Source of the DNA: Mycolicibacterium sp. TY81
GTDB lineage: Bacteria; Actinomycetota; Actinomycetes; Mycobacteriales; Mycobacteriaceae
Direction of reading: 5' to 3'
Length of the DNA stretch: 64,000 bases
Assembly: GCF_018326285.1 (NCBI RefSeq)
Contig: NZ_AP023362.1
Location: 2,976,001-3,040,000 of the forward strand
This document shows positions 43,008 through 52,884 of the stretch, one piece after another (positions within the stretch are counted from its first letter, which is position 1; each line of letters begins with the position of its first letter). The notes beneath the pieces were generated by a model. That model saw only the letters and a program-made list of their open reading frames with translations, was not told the DNA's origin and did no database searches. The translations under genes and the position numbers were made by a program.

Positions 43008-44068
43008 GCGACTCCACGGACTACCTGAAACTCACCACGTATTTCGTTGAGCGCCAACGTCATCAGGGCCGCCGCTTCCTCGCCGAGGAGCTGCTCGACC
43101 TCTACGCCGCCGAAAACGTCGCCACCAGCGTGGTGCTGCGCGGCATCGCGGGATTCGGGCCACGGCACCAGCTGCGCACCGATCAGACCCTGAGCCAGTC
43201 CGAGGACCTGCCGGTGGCCATCGCGGCGGTGGACACCGCCGACAAGATCGCCGCACTGGCCGAGCAAACCGTGGAGCTGACGACGCGCGGACTGGTCACG
43301 CTCGAACGCGCGCGCCTGCTCACCACCGCAAAGGTCGGCGCGCACACCAAGCTCACCGTCTATGTCGGCCGCCAGCACCGGGTCAATGGCCGGCCGGCCC
43401 ACATCGCGGTGTGCGACCTGCTCCACCGCAGCGGATTCGCCTGCGCCTCCGTCTTTCTCGGGGTCGACGGCACGGTCCGCGGCCGCCGTGAACGGGCCCG
43501 GTTCCTGAACCGCAACACGGACGTTCCCGTCATGATCATCGCGATCGGCGACGGCGACCGCGCGGCCGCGGTCCTGCCCGAGCTGGAGCGGCTGCTGCCC
43601 GACCCGTTGGTGACGGTGGAGCGAGCCGAGCTGTGCAAGCGGGCCGGGACACTCCTGGCCCGCCCGGGTGCGCTGCCGGCGCACGACGCCGGCGGAACTC
43701 CGTTGTGGCAGAAGCTCATGGTGTACACCACCGAGGACACGCTGCACGGCGGCGAGCCGGTGCACCGCGAGATCGTGCGCCGACTGCGCGCCATCGAGGC
43801 CAGCCGCGGCGTCACGGTCCTGCGTGGCATCTGGGGCTTCCATGACCGACGGACGCCGCATGGCGACCGGTTGTTTCAGCTCGGCCGCCAGGTCCCTGTC
43901 ACGACCATCGTGGTCGACACCCCCGAAAACATCTCTACCGCTTTCGATCTCATCGACGAAGTGACCGCCGACCACGGCGTGGTCACCTGTGAACGCGTGC
44001 CGGCGCTAGTCTCCATCGACAATGGAAACCGGGACGGTGGTACCAGTCTGGGACACTTCCTCAGCTAG
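43004..44068 (+). CDS. Triple DUF190 (PII-like) protein
   Basis: A 354-residue cytosolic protein built from three copies of the DUF190 fold, which is PII-like. The copies are at about 5-108 (LKLTTYFVERQRHQGRRF to VTLERARLL), 115-220 (TKLTVYVGRQHRVNGRPA to VTVERAELC), and 238-342 (QKLMVYTTEDTLHGGEPV to VVTCERVPAL). DUF190 genes often sit beside crcB and may sense a ligand or regulate the channel. The GTG start overlaps the second crcB. It resembles Rv3071. An IdeR box begins directly after the stop, though it belongs to the next gene. Confidence 0.85.
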   Translation: MSDSTDYLKLTTYFVERQRHQGRRFLAEELLDLYAAENVATSVVLRGIAGFGPRHQLRTDQTLSQSEDLPVAIAAVDTADKIAALAEQTVELTTRGLVTLERARLLTTAKVGAHTKLTVYVGRQHRVNGRPAHIAVCDLLHRSGFACASVFLGVDGTVRGRRERARFLNRNTDVPVMIIAIGDGDRAAAVLPELERLLPDPLVTVERAELCKRAGTLLARPGALPAHDAGGTPLWQKLMVYTTEDTLHGGEPVHREIVRRLRAIEASRGVTVLRGIWGFHDRRTPHGDRLFQLGRQVPVTTIVVDTPENISTAFDLIDEVTADHGVVTCERVPALVSIDNGNRDGGTSLGHFLS

Positions 44069-44087
44069 AAGGTAAGCCTAGCCTAAA
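44069..44087 (+). promoter_or_regulatory. IdeR iron box upstream of mbtL
   Basis: The 19-nt site, read on the minus strand as TTTAGGCTAGGCTTACCTT, closely fits the mycobacterial IdeR consensus TTAGGTTAGGCTAACCTAA. It lies 29 nt before the mbtL start. IdeR with iron should repress mbtLMN when iron is ample. Confidence 0.82.
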
Positions 44088-44115
44088 CACCTTCGGTCAG
44101 CTACGGTCCCTCGAC

Positions 44116-44376
44116 ATGGAGACAGCTGAATCGGTAAGCACTGGCTTGGCCAAGATCATGCAGGACGACATGGGCGTGGACATCAAACGCGTCACCCGCG
44201 AATCCCGGCTCATCAACGATGTCGGTTTGGACTCAGTGGCTTTCGCCGTGGGCATGGTCGCGATCGAAGACCGCTTCGGCGTCGCACTGTCCGAGGAAGA
44301 CCTGCTGAGCAGCGAAACCGTCGGCGACCTCGAAGACGCCATCACCGCGAAACTGCCCACCGCCCAACGCTCATGA
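44116..44376 (+). CDS. mbtL: Acyl carrier protein of mycobactin synthesis
   Basis: An 86-residue acyl carrier protein. Ser40 in GLDSVAFA is the phosphopantetheine attachment site. It carries the fatty acyl chain that MbtM loads and MbtN desaturates before MbtK transfers it to the mycobactin lysine. It starts 29 nt after an IdeR box and overlaps mbtM by 4 nt (ATGA). The set mbtL-mbtM-mbtN plus mbtK is the mbt-2 locus of mycobacteria. Confidence 0.93.
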   Translation: METAESVSTGLAKIMQDDMGVDIKRVTRESRLINDVGLDSVAFAVGMVAIEDRFGVALSEEDLLSSETVGDLEDAITAKLPTAQRS

Positions 44377-45950
44377 GCGCCTCGAGTCTGGCCTCCGCCC
44401 TGTCCGAAGTGATGACCCGGTCCACACGCGACCTGGTGACCCTCGACCCGAAAACCGGTTGCTGGCAACGACATCCGTGGCAGGAGGTGCACGCCCGCGC
44501 CGAGAACGTCGCCGCACGCGTCGACGGCCAGAGCCGAATCGGCCTGGTCGGCGAACCCACGGTCGAATTTTTGGCAGGCATCTACGGCGCGATTCTCGCC
44601 GGCGCCGCGGTATCCATCCTTCCCGGACCGGTCCGCGGGGCCGACACCGCCACCTGGGCCGGCGCCACCAGGAACCGGTTCGCCGGTATCGGCATCCGTA
44701 CGGTGCTCAGCCACGGCAAGCATCTCGAACTGTTGCGCGCCGGCACCACCGATGCGGACCTGCACGACGTCAATACCGTTGCCCACGAACATCGTTCGAC
44801 AACCTTCGTACCCTCGCGGACTGCCGACTTCGGCATCCTGCAGGGCACGGCGGGATCGACCGGCACGCCCCGCACCGCCCAGATCCCAGCGGACGCGGCG
44901 TTGGCGAACCTGCGTGGCCTGGTCTCGCGGATCAGCGTCACCGATGCCGATCGTGGCCATTCGTGGCTGCCGATCTACCACGACATGGGTCTGGCGTTCA
45001 TGCTCACCATGACGCTCGGCGGCGGCGAGCTGTGGCAGGCACCCACCACCGCGTTCTCCGCGTCGCCGTTCAACTGGCTCAAGTGGTTGACCGAGAGCAG
45101 GGCAACCATGACCGCCGCCCCGAACATGGCTTTCGGACTGCTCGGCAAGTACGCGCGTCTCGTCAGCGATGTCGACTTGGGCGCGCTGAGGTTCGCACTC
45201 AACGGCGGCGAGCCCGTCGACTGCGACGGCACCAATCGATTCGCGACCGAGATGGCCAAGTTCGGCTTCGATGCGAACGCCCTGTGTCCGTCGTACGGCC
45301 TCGCCGAATCGACTTGCGCGGTAACCGTTCCCGCCCCGGGCGGCGGGCTGCGCTGCGACGACGTGACCGTCTCCATCGACGGCCACAACACCGTCCGCAG
45401 GTACGCGGTACTCGGCCGGCCGATCGACGGCATGGAAGTCCGCATCGCACCCACGGATGTGCCGCACGAACTAGCCGGACGCGATGTGGGCGAAGTCCAG
45501 GTACGCGGCACCTCGATGATGGCCGGCTATCTCGGGCAAGACCCCATCGATCCTGAAACGTGGTTCGCCACCGGTGATCTCGGGTACCTCACCGACGACG
45601 GCCTGGTCGTGTGCGGCCGGCTCAAGGAACTCATCACCGTAGCCGGGCGCAATATCTTTCCCACCGAGATCGAGCAGGTGGCCGCCCGCGCCGACGGCGT
45701 GCGCGAGGGCGCCGTCGTGGCGGTGAGCGCCAACGATGCCGGCGCCCGACAGGGTTTGGTGATCGCCGCGGAGTTCAAGGGCGACGACGAGTCGACCTCC
45801 CGCAGCCAAGTGGTGTCACTGGTTGCGTCCGAGTGCGGCATCGTGCCGGCAGACGTGGTGTTCCTCAAACCAGGGTCCCTGCCGCGCACCTCATCGGGGA
45901 AGCTCCGGCGCCTCGAAGTAAGACGCACCCTGGAAACGGTGGGATCGTGA
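44373..45950 (+). CDS. mbtM: Long-chain fatty acyl-AMP ligase of mycobactin synthesis
   Basis: A 525-residue adenylating enzyme that activates a fatty acid and passes it to MbtL. Motifs are [17 protein letters not shown] (P-loop), [59 protein letters not shown], and [14 protein letters not shown] with the catalytic Lys. The overall pattern fits the fatty acyl-AMP ligases rather than acyl-CoA ligases. The start overlaps mbtL and the stop overlaps mbtN, each by 4 nt. Confidence 0.93.
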   Translation: MSASSLASALSEVMTRSTRDLVTLDPKTGCWQRHPWQEVHARAENVAARVDGQSRIGLVGEPTVEFLAGIYGAILAGAAVSILPGPVRGADTATWAGATRNRFAGIGIRTVLSHGKHLELLRAGTTDADLHDVNTVAHEHRSTTFVPSRTADFGILQGTAGSTGTPRTAQIPADAALANLRGLVSRISVTDADRGHSWLPIYHDMGLAFMLTMTLGGGELWQAPTTAFSASPFNWLKWLTESRATMTAAPNMAFGLLGKYARLVSDVDLGALRFALNGGEPVDCDGTNRFATEMAKFGFDANALCPSYGLAESTCAVTVPAPGGGLRCDDVTVSIDGHNTVRRYAVLGRPIDGMEVRIAPTDVPHELAGRDVGEVQVRGTSMMAGYLGQDPIDPETWFATGDLGYLTDDGLVVCGRLKELITVAGRNIFPTEIEQVAARADGVREGAVVAVSANDAGARQGLVIAAEFKGDDESTSRSQVVSLVASECGIVPADVVFLKPGSLPRTSSGKLRRLEVRRTLETVGS

Positions 45951-47116
45951 CCACTTTCGAGACGTGCACCACCGAGAGCTACCGGGAACTGCTGGGTGAG
46001 GTCTTCGATGAGCGCGTCCGCGAGTGGACCGCGGAAGCCGAGGAATCCGAACGCTTTCCGCGCAAACTCATCGAATATCTGGGCCAGTCCGAGGTTTTCG
46101 CGGCCAAGTGGGGCGAGCGCCAGCATCCGGACGTGGCGAAGGTGTTCGCACTCGCCGAGGAACTGGGCAAGCTCGGGTCCGCGGGGATCGGCGTCGGCGT
46201 CAGTCTGCATGACTCTGCCATCGCGATCCTGCGCCGGTTCGGCAAGTCCGACTATCTGCGCGACATCACCGAGCAGGCCATCCGGGGCGAGGCCGTGTTG
46301 TGCATCGGCGCGTCGGAAGAGTCCGGTGGTTCGGACCTGCAGATCGTCGAGACCGAAGTCGTCTCGGCGCGTGGCGGTTTCGAGGTCCGTGGCACCAAGA
46401 AGTTCGTGTCGATGTCACCCATCGCCGACCACATCATGGTGGTCGCCCGGAGCGTCGACCATGATCGGGAGAGCCGCCACGGCAGCGTCGTGGTGATCTC
46501 CGTGCCGACCACTCAGGTCGACGTGCAGACGCCCTATCGCAAGGTGGGTGCCGGTCCGCTCGATACCGCGGCGGTCCACATCGACACCTGGGTGCCGGCA
46601 GAAGCGTTGGTGGCGCGGGCGGGCACCGGCCTGGCCGCCATCTCCTGGGGATTGGCGCAGGAGCGGCTGTCGGTCGCCGGTCAGATCGAGGCGAATTGCC
46701 GCAGGATCATCGGAATCACGTTGGCTCGCATGATGAAACGGCGCCAGTTCGGCCAAACGTTGTACGAGCATCAAGCACTGCGGATGCGACTGGCCGACCT
46801 GCATGCTCGGGTCGATCTGCTGCGCTACGGCCTCGCGGGTTTGGCCGCGCAGGGACGTATGGACCTGCGCGCGGCCGCGGCCATCAAGGTCACCGCGGCG
46901 CGACTCGGCGTCGAGGTTGTCGACGAGTGCATGCACATCTTCGGCGGTGCCGGATATCTGGTGGACGAGACGCCGCTGGGCCGGTGGTGGCGCGACATGA
47001 AGCTCGCCCGGGTCGGCGGTGGCACCGACGAGGTGCTCTGGGAACTCGTGGCGGCGGGGATGCGTCCCGACTACGAGGGGTACGACGCGGTGATGTCCTC
47101 ACCGTTCATCGCTTGA
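45947..47116 (+). CDS. mbtN: Acyl-ACP dehydrogenase of mycobactin synthesis
   Basis: A 389-residue acyl-CoA dehydrogenase-type flavoenzyme that makes the cis double bond in the mycobactin acyl tail while it is bound to MbtL. Motifs are [60 protein letters not shown] and [20 protein letters not shown]. The GTG start overlaps mbtM by 4 nt. Its 3' end overlaps the convergent yceI-like gene by 11 nt. Confidence 0.93.
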   Translation: MTTFETCTTESYRELLGEVFDERVREWTAEAEESERFPRKLIEYLGQSEVFAAKWGERQHPDVAKVFALAEELGKLGSAGIGVGVSLHDSAIAILRRFGKSDYLRDITEQAIRGEAVLCIGASEESGGSDLQIVETEVVSARGGFEVRGTKKFVSMSPIADHIMVVARSVDHDRESRHGSVVVISVPTTQVDVQTPYRKVGAGPLDTAAVHIDTWVPAEALVARAGTGLAAISWGLAQERLSVAGQIEANCRRIIGITLARMMKRRQFGQTLYEHQALRMRLADLHARVDLLRYGLAGLAAQGRMDLRAAAAIKVTAARLGVEVVDECMHIFGGAGYLVDETPLGRWWRDMKLARVGGGTDEVLWELVAAGMRPDYEGYDAVMSSPFIA

Positions 47117-47798
47117 CGAGATTCACCAGGAACTCGATGGTGACGATGGGATCGACGGCCAGCAGTCCCACCGGCGGCGCCGGTGGCACGATGCCGTAAT
47201 CGGCGAAGGTGACGGGGATCTGGCCCACGGCCACAACTCCGTTGCCCGAGCGCTGGACGTCCAATCGCACCGCGACCTGCCGGGCGACGCCCTTGAGCGT
47301 CAGTTGCGCCGACACCTCCATGGTCGTGGGCGTGCCGTCGCCGGCGATGGACGACAGGTCGACCGGGTCGACGACGGCGAGTTTGGCCGTCGGGAACTTG
47401 GCGGCGTCCATCACGTCGGTGCCGCGGAACCTGTCGTCACGGCCGCGGTGCGGCGACTGCATGGTTGCCACGTCGACGACGAAGCTCGCCGCCTGCAGCG
47501 TGCCACCGGCAACAGTGGCGTCGCCCCGGACCGAGTTGGTCCGCCCGGTGACGGTCACGGTTTCCCACAACAGCTGTTGCCGGGCGCGGTAGCCGGCCTG
47601 GGAGCGGTTGGCCTCATCGTCGGGGCCCGCGGCCACGATCCATTTACCGTCGAGGTTGGTGCTGGCCGGTCGATGAGTGGACGGCAAGGTCAGGGCCGGA
47701 GCCGGGGCGCCTTCCATCTGGGTTCGGTAGAACCACGGTCCCGCGCACACCCCCACGACGGCGAGCACTGCCAGCAACAGCAGAAGCCTTTTTGCCAC
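47106..47798 (-). CDS. YceI-family protein with N-terminal anchor
   Basis: A 230-residue protein with an N-terminal hydrophobic helix ([20 protein letters not shown]) followed by a YceI-type lipocalin-like barrel ([54 protein letters not shown]). The family binds isoprenoid-like lipids in the periplasm. The GTG at 47798 lies almost on its GAGGGA, an unusually short spacing, so the start is tentative. It is 28 nt downstream of mbtK on the same strand and may share its iron-controlled transcript. Confidence 0.8.
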   Translation of the reverse strand: MAKRLLLLLAVLAVVGVCAGPWFYRTQMEGAPAPALTLPSTHRPASTNLDGKWIVAAGPDDEANRSQAGYRARQQLLWETVTVTGRTNSVRGDATVAGGTLQAASFVVDVATMQSPHRGRDDRFRGTDVMDAAKFPTAKLAVVDPVDLSSIAGDGTPTTMEVSAQLTLKGVARQVAVRLDVQRSGNGVVAVGQIPVTFADYGIVPPAPPVGLLAVDPIVTIEFLVNLVKR

Positions 47799-47826
47799 TC
47801 CCTCTATATACAGGGCGCGTCCGACG

Positions 47827-48435
47827 TCAGCTGGATGGGCGCGCCAGCGCGTACAGCGCCATCCTGCGGTTGGCCATGTCGTGTTCACCGAGGAATTCGG
47901 CGCCACCATGCTCGACCAGCCGGCGCGCACCCGTGTTGCGGTGGTCGGGATCGAACATCACCCGACGGCACGACGGCACCAGTTCGAACAGGCTCGCCAA
48001 CACCTGGGGCATCAACAGCGGTCCCAGTCCCCTGTTGACGAAGCGCTCATCGGCGATCGCGGCGTGCAGTCCCAGATCATGGGGCTCGGCGTCGTAGCAA
48101 GGAGCAATGGAATCCTTGGCGGCCCAGTACAGCTCGAGGTAGCCCATGGCCTTGTCCTGGTAGCTGACCAGCAACGGTCGCGAGTACTCACCCTCGAGCT
48201 GCGCCTGCAGGTGCCGCCGCCACCATGCCGGCGGTCGGTCGTACTCCCAGGCCTCCGCCAGATGCGGTCGGTTCATCCATTCGGACAGCATCTCGGCATC
48301 GGCGTCGGCGTCGACAAGGCGCACGGCCCACGGGCCGACGAGCTGCGGAACGGGTGGTGCACCCACCGCTCGCACTTCAGCGGACAGTGAGGTCAACTCG
48401 CGCGGTAGCACCGGCCCCAGATCAATCTCGGTCAT
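47827..48435 (-). CDS. mbtK: Lysine N-acyltransferase of mycobactin synthesis
   Basis: A 202-residue GNAT-fold enzyme that transfers the fatty acyl chain from MbtL to the epsilon amino group of a mycobactin lysine. Visible features are [40 protein letters not shown] (substrate-side strand), and [15 protein letters not shown] with the acyl-donor loop. An IdeR box sits 28 nt upstream of the start. Convergent placement to mbtLMN is as in Rv1344-Rv1347c, except that here a yceI gene lies between. Confidence 0.93.
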   Translation of the reverse strand: MTEIDLGPVLPRELTSLSAEVRAVGAPPVPQLVGPWAVRLVDADADAEMLSEWMNRPHLAEAWEYDRPPAWWRRHLQAQLEGEYSRPLLVSYQDKAMGYLELYWAAKDSIAPCYDAEPHDLGLHAAIADERFVNRGLGPLLMPQVLASLFELVPSCRRVMFDPDHRNTGARRLVEHGGAEFLGEHDMANRRMALYALARPSS

Positions 48436-48462
48436 TTCAGCGGCGAGCCTACCCGATATTGC

Positions 48463-48481
48463 TTAGGTTAGGTTTGCCTAC
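48463..48481 (-). promoter_or_regulatory. IdeR iron box upstream of mbtK
   Basis: The 19-nt site TTAGGTTAGGTTTGCCTAC on the plus strand fits the IdeR consensus in most positions. It lies 28 nt upstream of mbtK and 194 nt upstream of the divergent hemophore gene, so it certainly suits mbtK and could also affect the other gene. Confidence 0.82.
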
Positions 48482-48674
48482 GTCGAGGTGTCGGAACGTG
48501 GCTGCTGCCCACGTCCCGACCGTCACCGCTGCGGTCGCCGATGAGCCCCAGAACCCGCGCGGACTGCTCGTTCGGACGCTGTAACGCTCAGCCACAGACG
48601 GTCGATAGAACTGCTAACGTAGTCATCAATCACTTTGGTCGCATCGGTTAGCTGGTGCGGGAGGGGAATACACA

Positions 48675-49007
48675 ATGTCTTTCACCACTCGGATGATGGT
48701 CGGCGCGGGCTCGGCACTGGTCGCTGTCATGGCCAGCGGCGCAGTCGCCACCGCTCAGCCGGACCCCACCCCGATCATGTACTCGACCTGCACCTACCCG
48801 CAGGTGATCGCCGCTCTGACCGCACTCGACCCGGGTGCTGCCGCCGAGCTGCAGGCAAACCCGATCGGCGTCGGTTACCTGCACCAGCTGATCGCCTCGG
48901 GCCCGCAGCAGCGTAAGGCCCTGATCACGCGGGCGTACAACACCCCGGGTGCCGCTCAGTACACCGACCTGGTGCTGAACGTGGCCAACACCTGCAACAA
49001 CTTCTGA
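48675..49007 (+). CDS. Secreted hemophore-like heme-binding protein (MHB type)
   Basis: A 110-residue exported protein. The signal peptide (residues 1-27) ends near VATAQP. The mature helical protein has two Cys (STCTYPQVIAALTALDP and NVANTCNNF) and the ARAYN-like segment TRAYNTPGAAQYTDLV, as in the mycobacterial heme-binding MHB family. It may collect heme iron outside the cell, which fits its place beside mycobactin genes. GGGAGGGG precedes the ATG. A strong terminator follows. Confidence 0.82.
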   Translation: MSFTTRMMVGAGSALVAVMASGAVATAQPDPTPIMYSTCTYPQVIAALTALDPGAAAELQANPIGVGYLHQLIASGPQQRKALITRAYNTPGAAQYTDLVLNVANTCNNF

Positions 49008-49019
49008 TCAGAAGTCAGA

Positions 49020-49057
49020 ACAACGCGGCTCGATCCTTCGGGATCGAGCCGCGTTGT
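49020..49057 (+). terminator. Intrinsic hairpin terminator
   Basis: A perfect 17-bp stem (49020-49036 with 49041-49057) closed by the stable loop TTCG follows the hemophore gene and then runs into GCTTTCC. Confidence 0.85.
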
Positions 49058-49076
49058 GCTTTCCACAGACTGAAAG

Positions 49077-49700
49077 TCAGAATCCGCGGTTCGTGCCCCG
49101 GACCGCGGCGACGGCCTCGTCAGGTCCGGTGAAAGCCACCTGAGCCGGGCCACGGCCCGCCGCGAAGAGCAGTAGCTCGCCCGGTGCGCCAGTCACCGTA
49201 ACCTCGGCGCCGCGGCCGGTCTCGGCCAGGCGACGGCCGTCCGGAGTCACCAGCACAACCCGCGCGGGCGCGTTCTTGATCCCCATCCGCGCCATGTTCG
49301 CGACTTGTCCCGCCAGCGCGGACACCAGCCGGTCGTCGAGCTCGCGCGGCTCCCAGGCCGGCTGCGCCCGGCGGACGTCCTCGTTGTGGATGAACATCTC
49401 GGCGACGTTGACGAACGGGTCGAGCAGTTTGAACGGCGAATACAGCGGCGGGCCCGCAGCGATCATGTCGACCAGCTCTGCCCAGTCGGTGGACGCGGTA
49501 ACCCGTGCCTGGACACGTTCGGTGTAGCCGGCCAGCTGCGGCACGAGGATTCCGGGCGCTGCGTCGAGCCGACGTTCCCGCACCACCAGATGCGCGGCCA
49601 GATCACGAGCGGTCCACCCCTCGCACAAAGTGGGTGCATCGGGCCCGTGCTCGCGCAGGGATTCGACGAGTGCGGCACGTTCCCGTTGGGCGGCAGTCAT
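49077..49700 (-). CDS. TIGR03085-type mycothiol/DinB-fold protein
   Basis: A 207-residue protein of the maleylpyruvate isomerase N-terminal/DinB-like fold. ALVESLREHGPDAPTLCEGW is followed by TARDLAAHLVVRERRLDAAP, giving the His ligand of the family's metal site, and VAEMFIHNEDVRRAQPAWEP supplies the second His region. This actinobacterial family (TIGR03085) has no assigned reaction but is thought to use mycothiol. It is convergent with the hemophore gene beyond the hairpin. Confidence 0.78.
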   Translation of the reverse strand: MTAAQRERAALVESLREHGPDAPTLCEGWTARDLAAHLVVRERRLDAAPGILVPQLAGYTERVQARVTASTDWAELVDMIAAGPPLYSPFKLLDPFVNVAEMFIHNEDVRRAQPAWEPRELDDRLVSALAGQVANMARMGIKNAPARVVLVTPDGRRLAETGRGAEVTVTGAPGELLLFAAGRGPAQVAFTGPDEAVAAVRGTNRGF

Positions 49701-49928
49701 GGCTGGAGTCTAGGTCGGACGACGATCCGGCGGCGCGGCACGAGCGCTGTATTCCACGCTGCGACGCGGGTCACCTCCGTGGGGCAAACGCCAGGTGAAC
49801 GATCGCGACGTGGTTACAGATGGGTACCCATCCGCACAGCAGGGGCCTCAACAGCCTCATTGATAACTATGGTCACAAAAGCCCCTCGCTGGCGTCCGAG
49901 CGCCGCCTGCCATCCGAAAGGTGTGACC

Positions 49929-51365
49929 GTGTCGCCGCGTCCTCGCATTGCATCGGTGGCTTTGACGGCTGCCGTCGTTCTCGGTGGAGCTGTCGGCATC
50001 GCGCCGCCACGTGCTGCCGCCGAACCCTGCACCGGCCCGAATGCGGGCGTGCTGCCACCGAACGGGGTGCCCTCGAGCGGCGTCATGCGGCCGCCGTCGG
50101 GCGGCCACCGACCGAGCAATGCCAACGACAAGGCCCCGCTGCCGACCCTGGGCAAGCTGTCCCGATCGCTGCTGAGCGCCTTCACCCAGGGCACCGTGCA
50201 ACAACAAGCCGGCGTGCTGCCGGGAACACCTCGTGTGCCGCAGCCACCGGTCCAACAACGCGTGACGCAGCCTGCCCCCGCCGCGGCGCAACCCCAGCCC
50301 GGCGCTGAACCGGCGCCGGCCATCGACGCGGGCACCACGTCATTGGTCGGTTGGGTGACCGGCGACCAGAGCGCGGGCGGCGACACCCTGCAGCGTTTCG
50401 GCATCTCCGGCACCGACCTGGGCATCATGTGGGACAACGGCGACCCGGTGAACAACCAGGTGCTGATGATGTTCGGTGACACCTACGGCTACTGCGCCAC
50501 CCCCAATCAGCAATGGCGCTACAACACCATGTTCCGCACCAACGACCGCACGCTGTCGCACGGCATCCACATTCCGCCCGGCTCGGTGACCAACCCCTAT
50601 TCGGGCTCACCCGAGTGGCAGCCGAATCTGGCCAAGCAGACCATCCCGACCATCCGGTGGGCGCCCGTCGAGAAGGGCATCATCCCGACTTCCGGTGTCT
50701 CCGTGGGCAAGACGCAGTACGCCAGCTTCATGTCGATCAAGAACTGGGACAGTGCCGGCGCGTGGACGACGAACTACTCGGCGATCGCCGTATCGAACGA
50801 CAACGGCCAGAACTGGGGCGTGTACCCCAGCAGCGTCCGGCCGATGGCACCCGACAGCGTGTCCCGCGTGGCGTACATGCCGGGCAATGAGAACTTTCAG
50901 CAGGGCGCCTTCCTGAAGGGCAGCGACGGCTACATCTATTCGTACGGAACGCCTTCCGGCCGAGTCGGAAACGCCTACGTGTCCCGGGTCCCGCAGAACT
51001 TGTTGCCGGACATGAGCAAGTACGAGTACTGGAACAACGAGAGCCAGTCGTGGGTGCCCAACAACCCCGGTGCGGCCTCGCCGATCATTCCCGGCCCGGT
51101 CGGTGAGATGTCGGTGCAGTACAACACCTATCTGAAGCAGTACCTGGCGATGTACTGCAACAACCTGTCCGATGTGGTCATCCGTACCGCACCGACACCG
51201 CAAGGGCCTTGGGGCCCAGAGCAATTGGTGGTGTCGTCGCAGCAGTTCCCGGGCGGCGTCTACGCGCCGTACCTGCACCCGTGGTCCAACGGTCGCGACC
51301 TGTACTTCACGTTGTCGCTGTGGTCGGCGTACAACGTGATGCTGCTGCACACCGTACTGCCCTGA
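49929..51365 (+). CDS. Secreted DUF4185-family protein
   Basis: A 478-residue exported protein from GTG 49929 (GAAAGG upstream). The signal peptide (IASVALTAAVVLGGAVGIA) is cleaved near AAA. A Pro/Gln-rich mature N-terminus (about 30-135) leads to a beta-propeller-like DUF4185 domain: IMWDNGDPVNNQVLMMFGDT, RWAPVEKGIIPTSGVSVG, WTTNYSAIAVSNDNGQNWGV, YLKQYLAMYCNNL. The propeller resembles glycoside hydrolase folds, but no activity is established. An earlier ATG at 49869 would spoil the signal peptide. Confidence 0.8.
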   Translation: MSPRPRIASVALTAAVVLGGAVGIAPPRAAAEPCTGPNAGVLPPNGVPSSGVMRPPSGGHRPSNANDKAPLPTLGKLSRSLLSAFTQGTVQQQAGVLPGTPRVPQPPVQQRVTQPAPAAAQPQPGAEPAPAIDAGTTSLVGWVTGDQSAGGDTLQRFGISGTDLGIMWDNGDPVNNQVLMMFGDTYGYCATPNQQWRYNTMFRTNDRTLSHGIHIPPGSVTNPYSGSPEWQPNLAKQTIPTIRWAPVEKGIIPTSGVSVGKTQYASFMSIKNWDSAGAWTTNYSAIAVSNDNGQNWGVYPSSVRPMAPDSVSRVAYMPGNENFQQGAFLKGSDGYIYSYGTPSGRVGNAYVSRVPQNLLPDMSKYEYWNNESQSWVPNNPGAASPIIPGPVGEMSVQYNTYLKQYLAMYCNNLSDVVIRTAPTPQGPWGPEQLVVSSQQFPGGVYAPYLHPWSNGRDLYFTLSLWSAYNVMLLHTVLP

Positions 51366-51384
51366 GCCAGTGGGGTTTTGACGT

Positions 51385-52131
51385 TCAGTCGAGCGTGGCC
51401 CAGAACTCCGTGAGCGCGGCCGCGCCGCGCGCGGGGTCCTGCAGCATCCACCAGTGCCCCAGCCCGTCGAGCACCGTGGTGCGCGCGCCCGCGCGTTCGG
51501 CTGCGCGGTAACGAATTTCGTCGGATCCGATGTACGGGTCATCGGTGGCCAACAGCGCGAGGCCCGGCCGGGCACGCAACTTCTCGAGGTCACGCCCGGC
51601 CTCTGCCATCGCGGGCTGGCGCGCCGAGCGGTACAGCGCCAGGATCGCCCGGCCCATCTCCGGCCCCTGCGCGGCGGCGAGGGCCGTGGCGACATCCAGC
51701 GGCATGCCCAGGGCGACCATCTGGGCGGCGCGGTCCTCGACGCTGCCGCCGAGCATCGTCTCGACCAGCTGCTCGCCCTCCCCCGGCGTCTGCCACACCT
51801 GGGCCAGGTCGTGCCAGACATAGTCCGGGTCGAGTATCCCGACCACGTCCGTCACCCAGCTACGGACGAGTTCCGGCCGGTGCATGACGGCAGTGAGCAC
51901 GTGCCCGCCGCCCCAGTCGTGGCCGACGAGATCGACGGGCTCGCCGAGTGCTTCCAGCTCGGCCTCGAGCCAGTCCCGGTACGCGAGGTACGTGGCGGAG
52001 AAGTCGTCGGGCAGCGGGGCGCCGAATCCCGGTGGCGACAAGCGCACCACGTCGTCGCGGCCGAGCTCGTCGACCAGTGGACCCCAGATCGCATCGGTTT
52101 CCGGATTGCCATGCACCAGAACGACAGTCAT
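51385..52131 (-). CDS. Alpha/beta hydrolase, dehalogenase/epoxide hydrolase type
   Basis: A 248-residue alpha/beta hydrolase. VLVHGNPETDAIW is the oxyanion region, GHDWGGGHVLT gives the Asp nucleophile (Asp72), and LDGLGHWWMLQDP holds the catalytic His. Asp as nucleophile points to epoxide or halide substrates. It is shorter than the other hydrolase in the window and is convergent with the DUF4185 gene. Confidence 0.82.
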   Translation of the reverse strand: MTVVLVHGNPETDAIWGPLVDELGRDDVVRLSPPGFGAPLPDDFSATYLAYRDWLEAELEALGEPVDLVGHDWGGGHVLTAVMHRPELVRSWVTDVVGILDPDYVWHDLAQVWQTPGEGEQLVETMLGGSVEDRAAQMVALGMPLDVATALAAAQGPEMGRAILALYRSARQPAMAEAGRDLEKLRARPGLALLATDDPYIGSDEIRYRAAERAGARTTVLDGLGHWWMLQDPARGAAALTEFWATLD

Positions 52132-52211
52132 GAGGCCATCCTGGCACTGGCGCGATCGTCATCGCCACGAATTCGTCAATGGCGTCGGTACTCGAGCAGT
52201 TGCCGCGATGT

Positions 52212-52829
52212 CTAGGTTCTCGGTGGCGCGGTGGCCGCCGGGCCCAACAGATCGGCGCTGTTGTTCGACGAGGTACGCCGCCACCGCCCGTACAGCGGCA
52301 ACTCGCGCAACGACTCCCCGCCCACGGACCACCGTCGAGCGACGAATCGCAGGACCGTCCGCACATAGCGGTTCGTCTCTGAGTACCAACGCCATTCGTA
52401 CAGCCGGCCGGCCTGCAGCCAGTGCGCGAGCGGCTCGGATTCGACGCCCTGCAGGTACGGCCGGACCCAGGTGACAACCACCCACGTCTGCGCGGCCGCA
52501 GCGTCGGGAAGCCGGAAGGTCCAGTCGATCGGATCGTCGCCGGCAATCATGGTGTGGCGCAACGCCGGTGGTGGTGGTGCCGCGCCTTCGGGCCTACCGA
52601 ACAGCTGCACCGTCACGTTGTGAAACACCGCGGGCCCACCGACCTCGAACCGCACGCGGTAGGTGTCATCGGCCACGGCGTCGCGGTGCACGGTGAACGC
52701 CGCCAGCCCGCCGACGGCGACATAGCGCGCGAACACCAGGCCGCTGACGGCCATCACAACGCGGCGCACCGCCAGCAGCACCGTTAACGTCGCGACGGTC
52801 AGCGCGACGACACCCCACACGAGGTCCAT
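52212..52829 (-). CDS. Membrane-anchored protein, unknown
   Basis: A 205-residue protein with one or two N-terminal hydrophobic helices (LVWGVVALTVATLTVLLAVR and VVMAVSGLVFARYVAVGGLA), then a soluble domain with several Trp and Tyr (WTFRLPDAAAAQTWVVVTWV; LYEWRWYSETNRYVRTVLRF) and a basic, low-complexity tail. I do not recognise a family. It lies between two hydrolase-type genes on the same strand without overlap. Confidence 0.55.
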   Translation of the reverse strand: MDLVWGVVALTVATLTVLLAVRRVVMAVSGLVFARYVAVGGLAAFTVHRDAVADDTYRVRFEVGGPAVFHNVTVQLFGRPEGAAPPPPALRHTMIAGDDPIDWTFRLPDAAAAQTWVVVTWVRPYLQGVESEPLAHWLQAGRLYEWRWYSETNRYVRTVLRFVARRWSVGGESLRELPLYGRWRRTSSNNSADLLGPAATAPPRT

Positions 52830-52884
52830 CCGGACAGCGTGTCAGAGCGTCAACGGCACGTCATGGCAATAGCGGACGTGCCGG

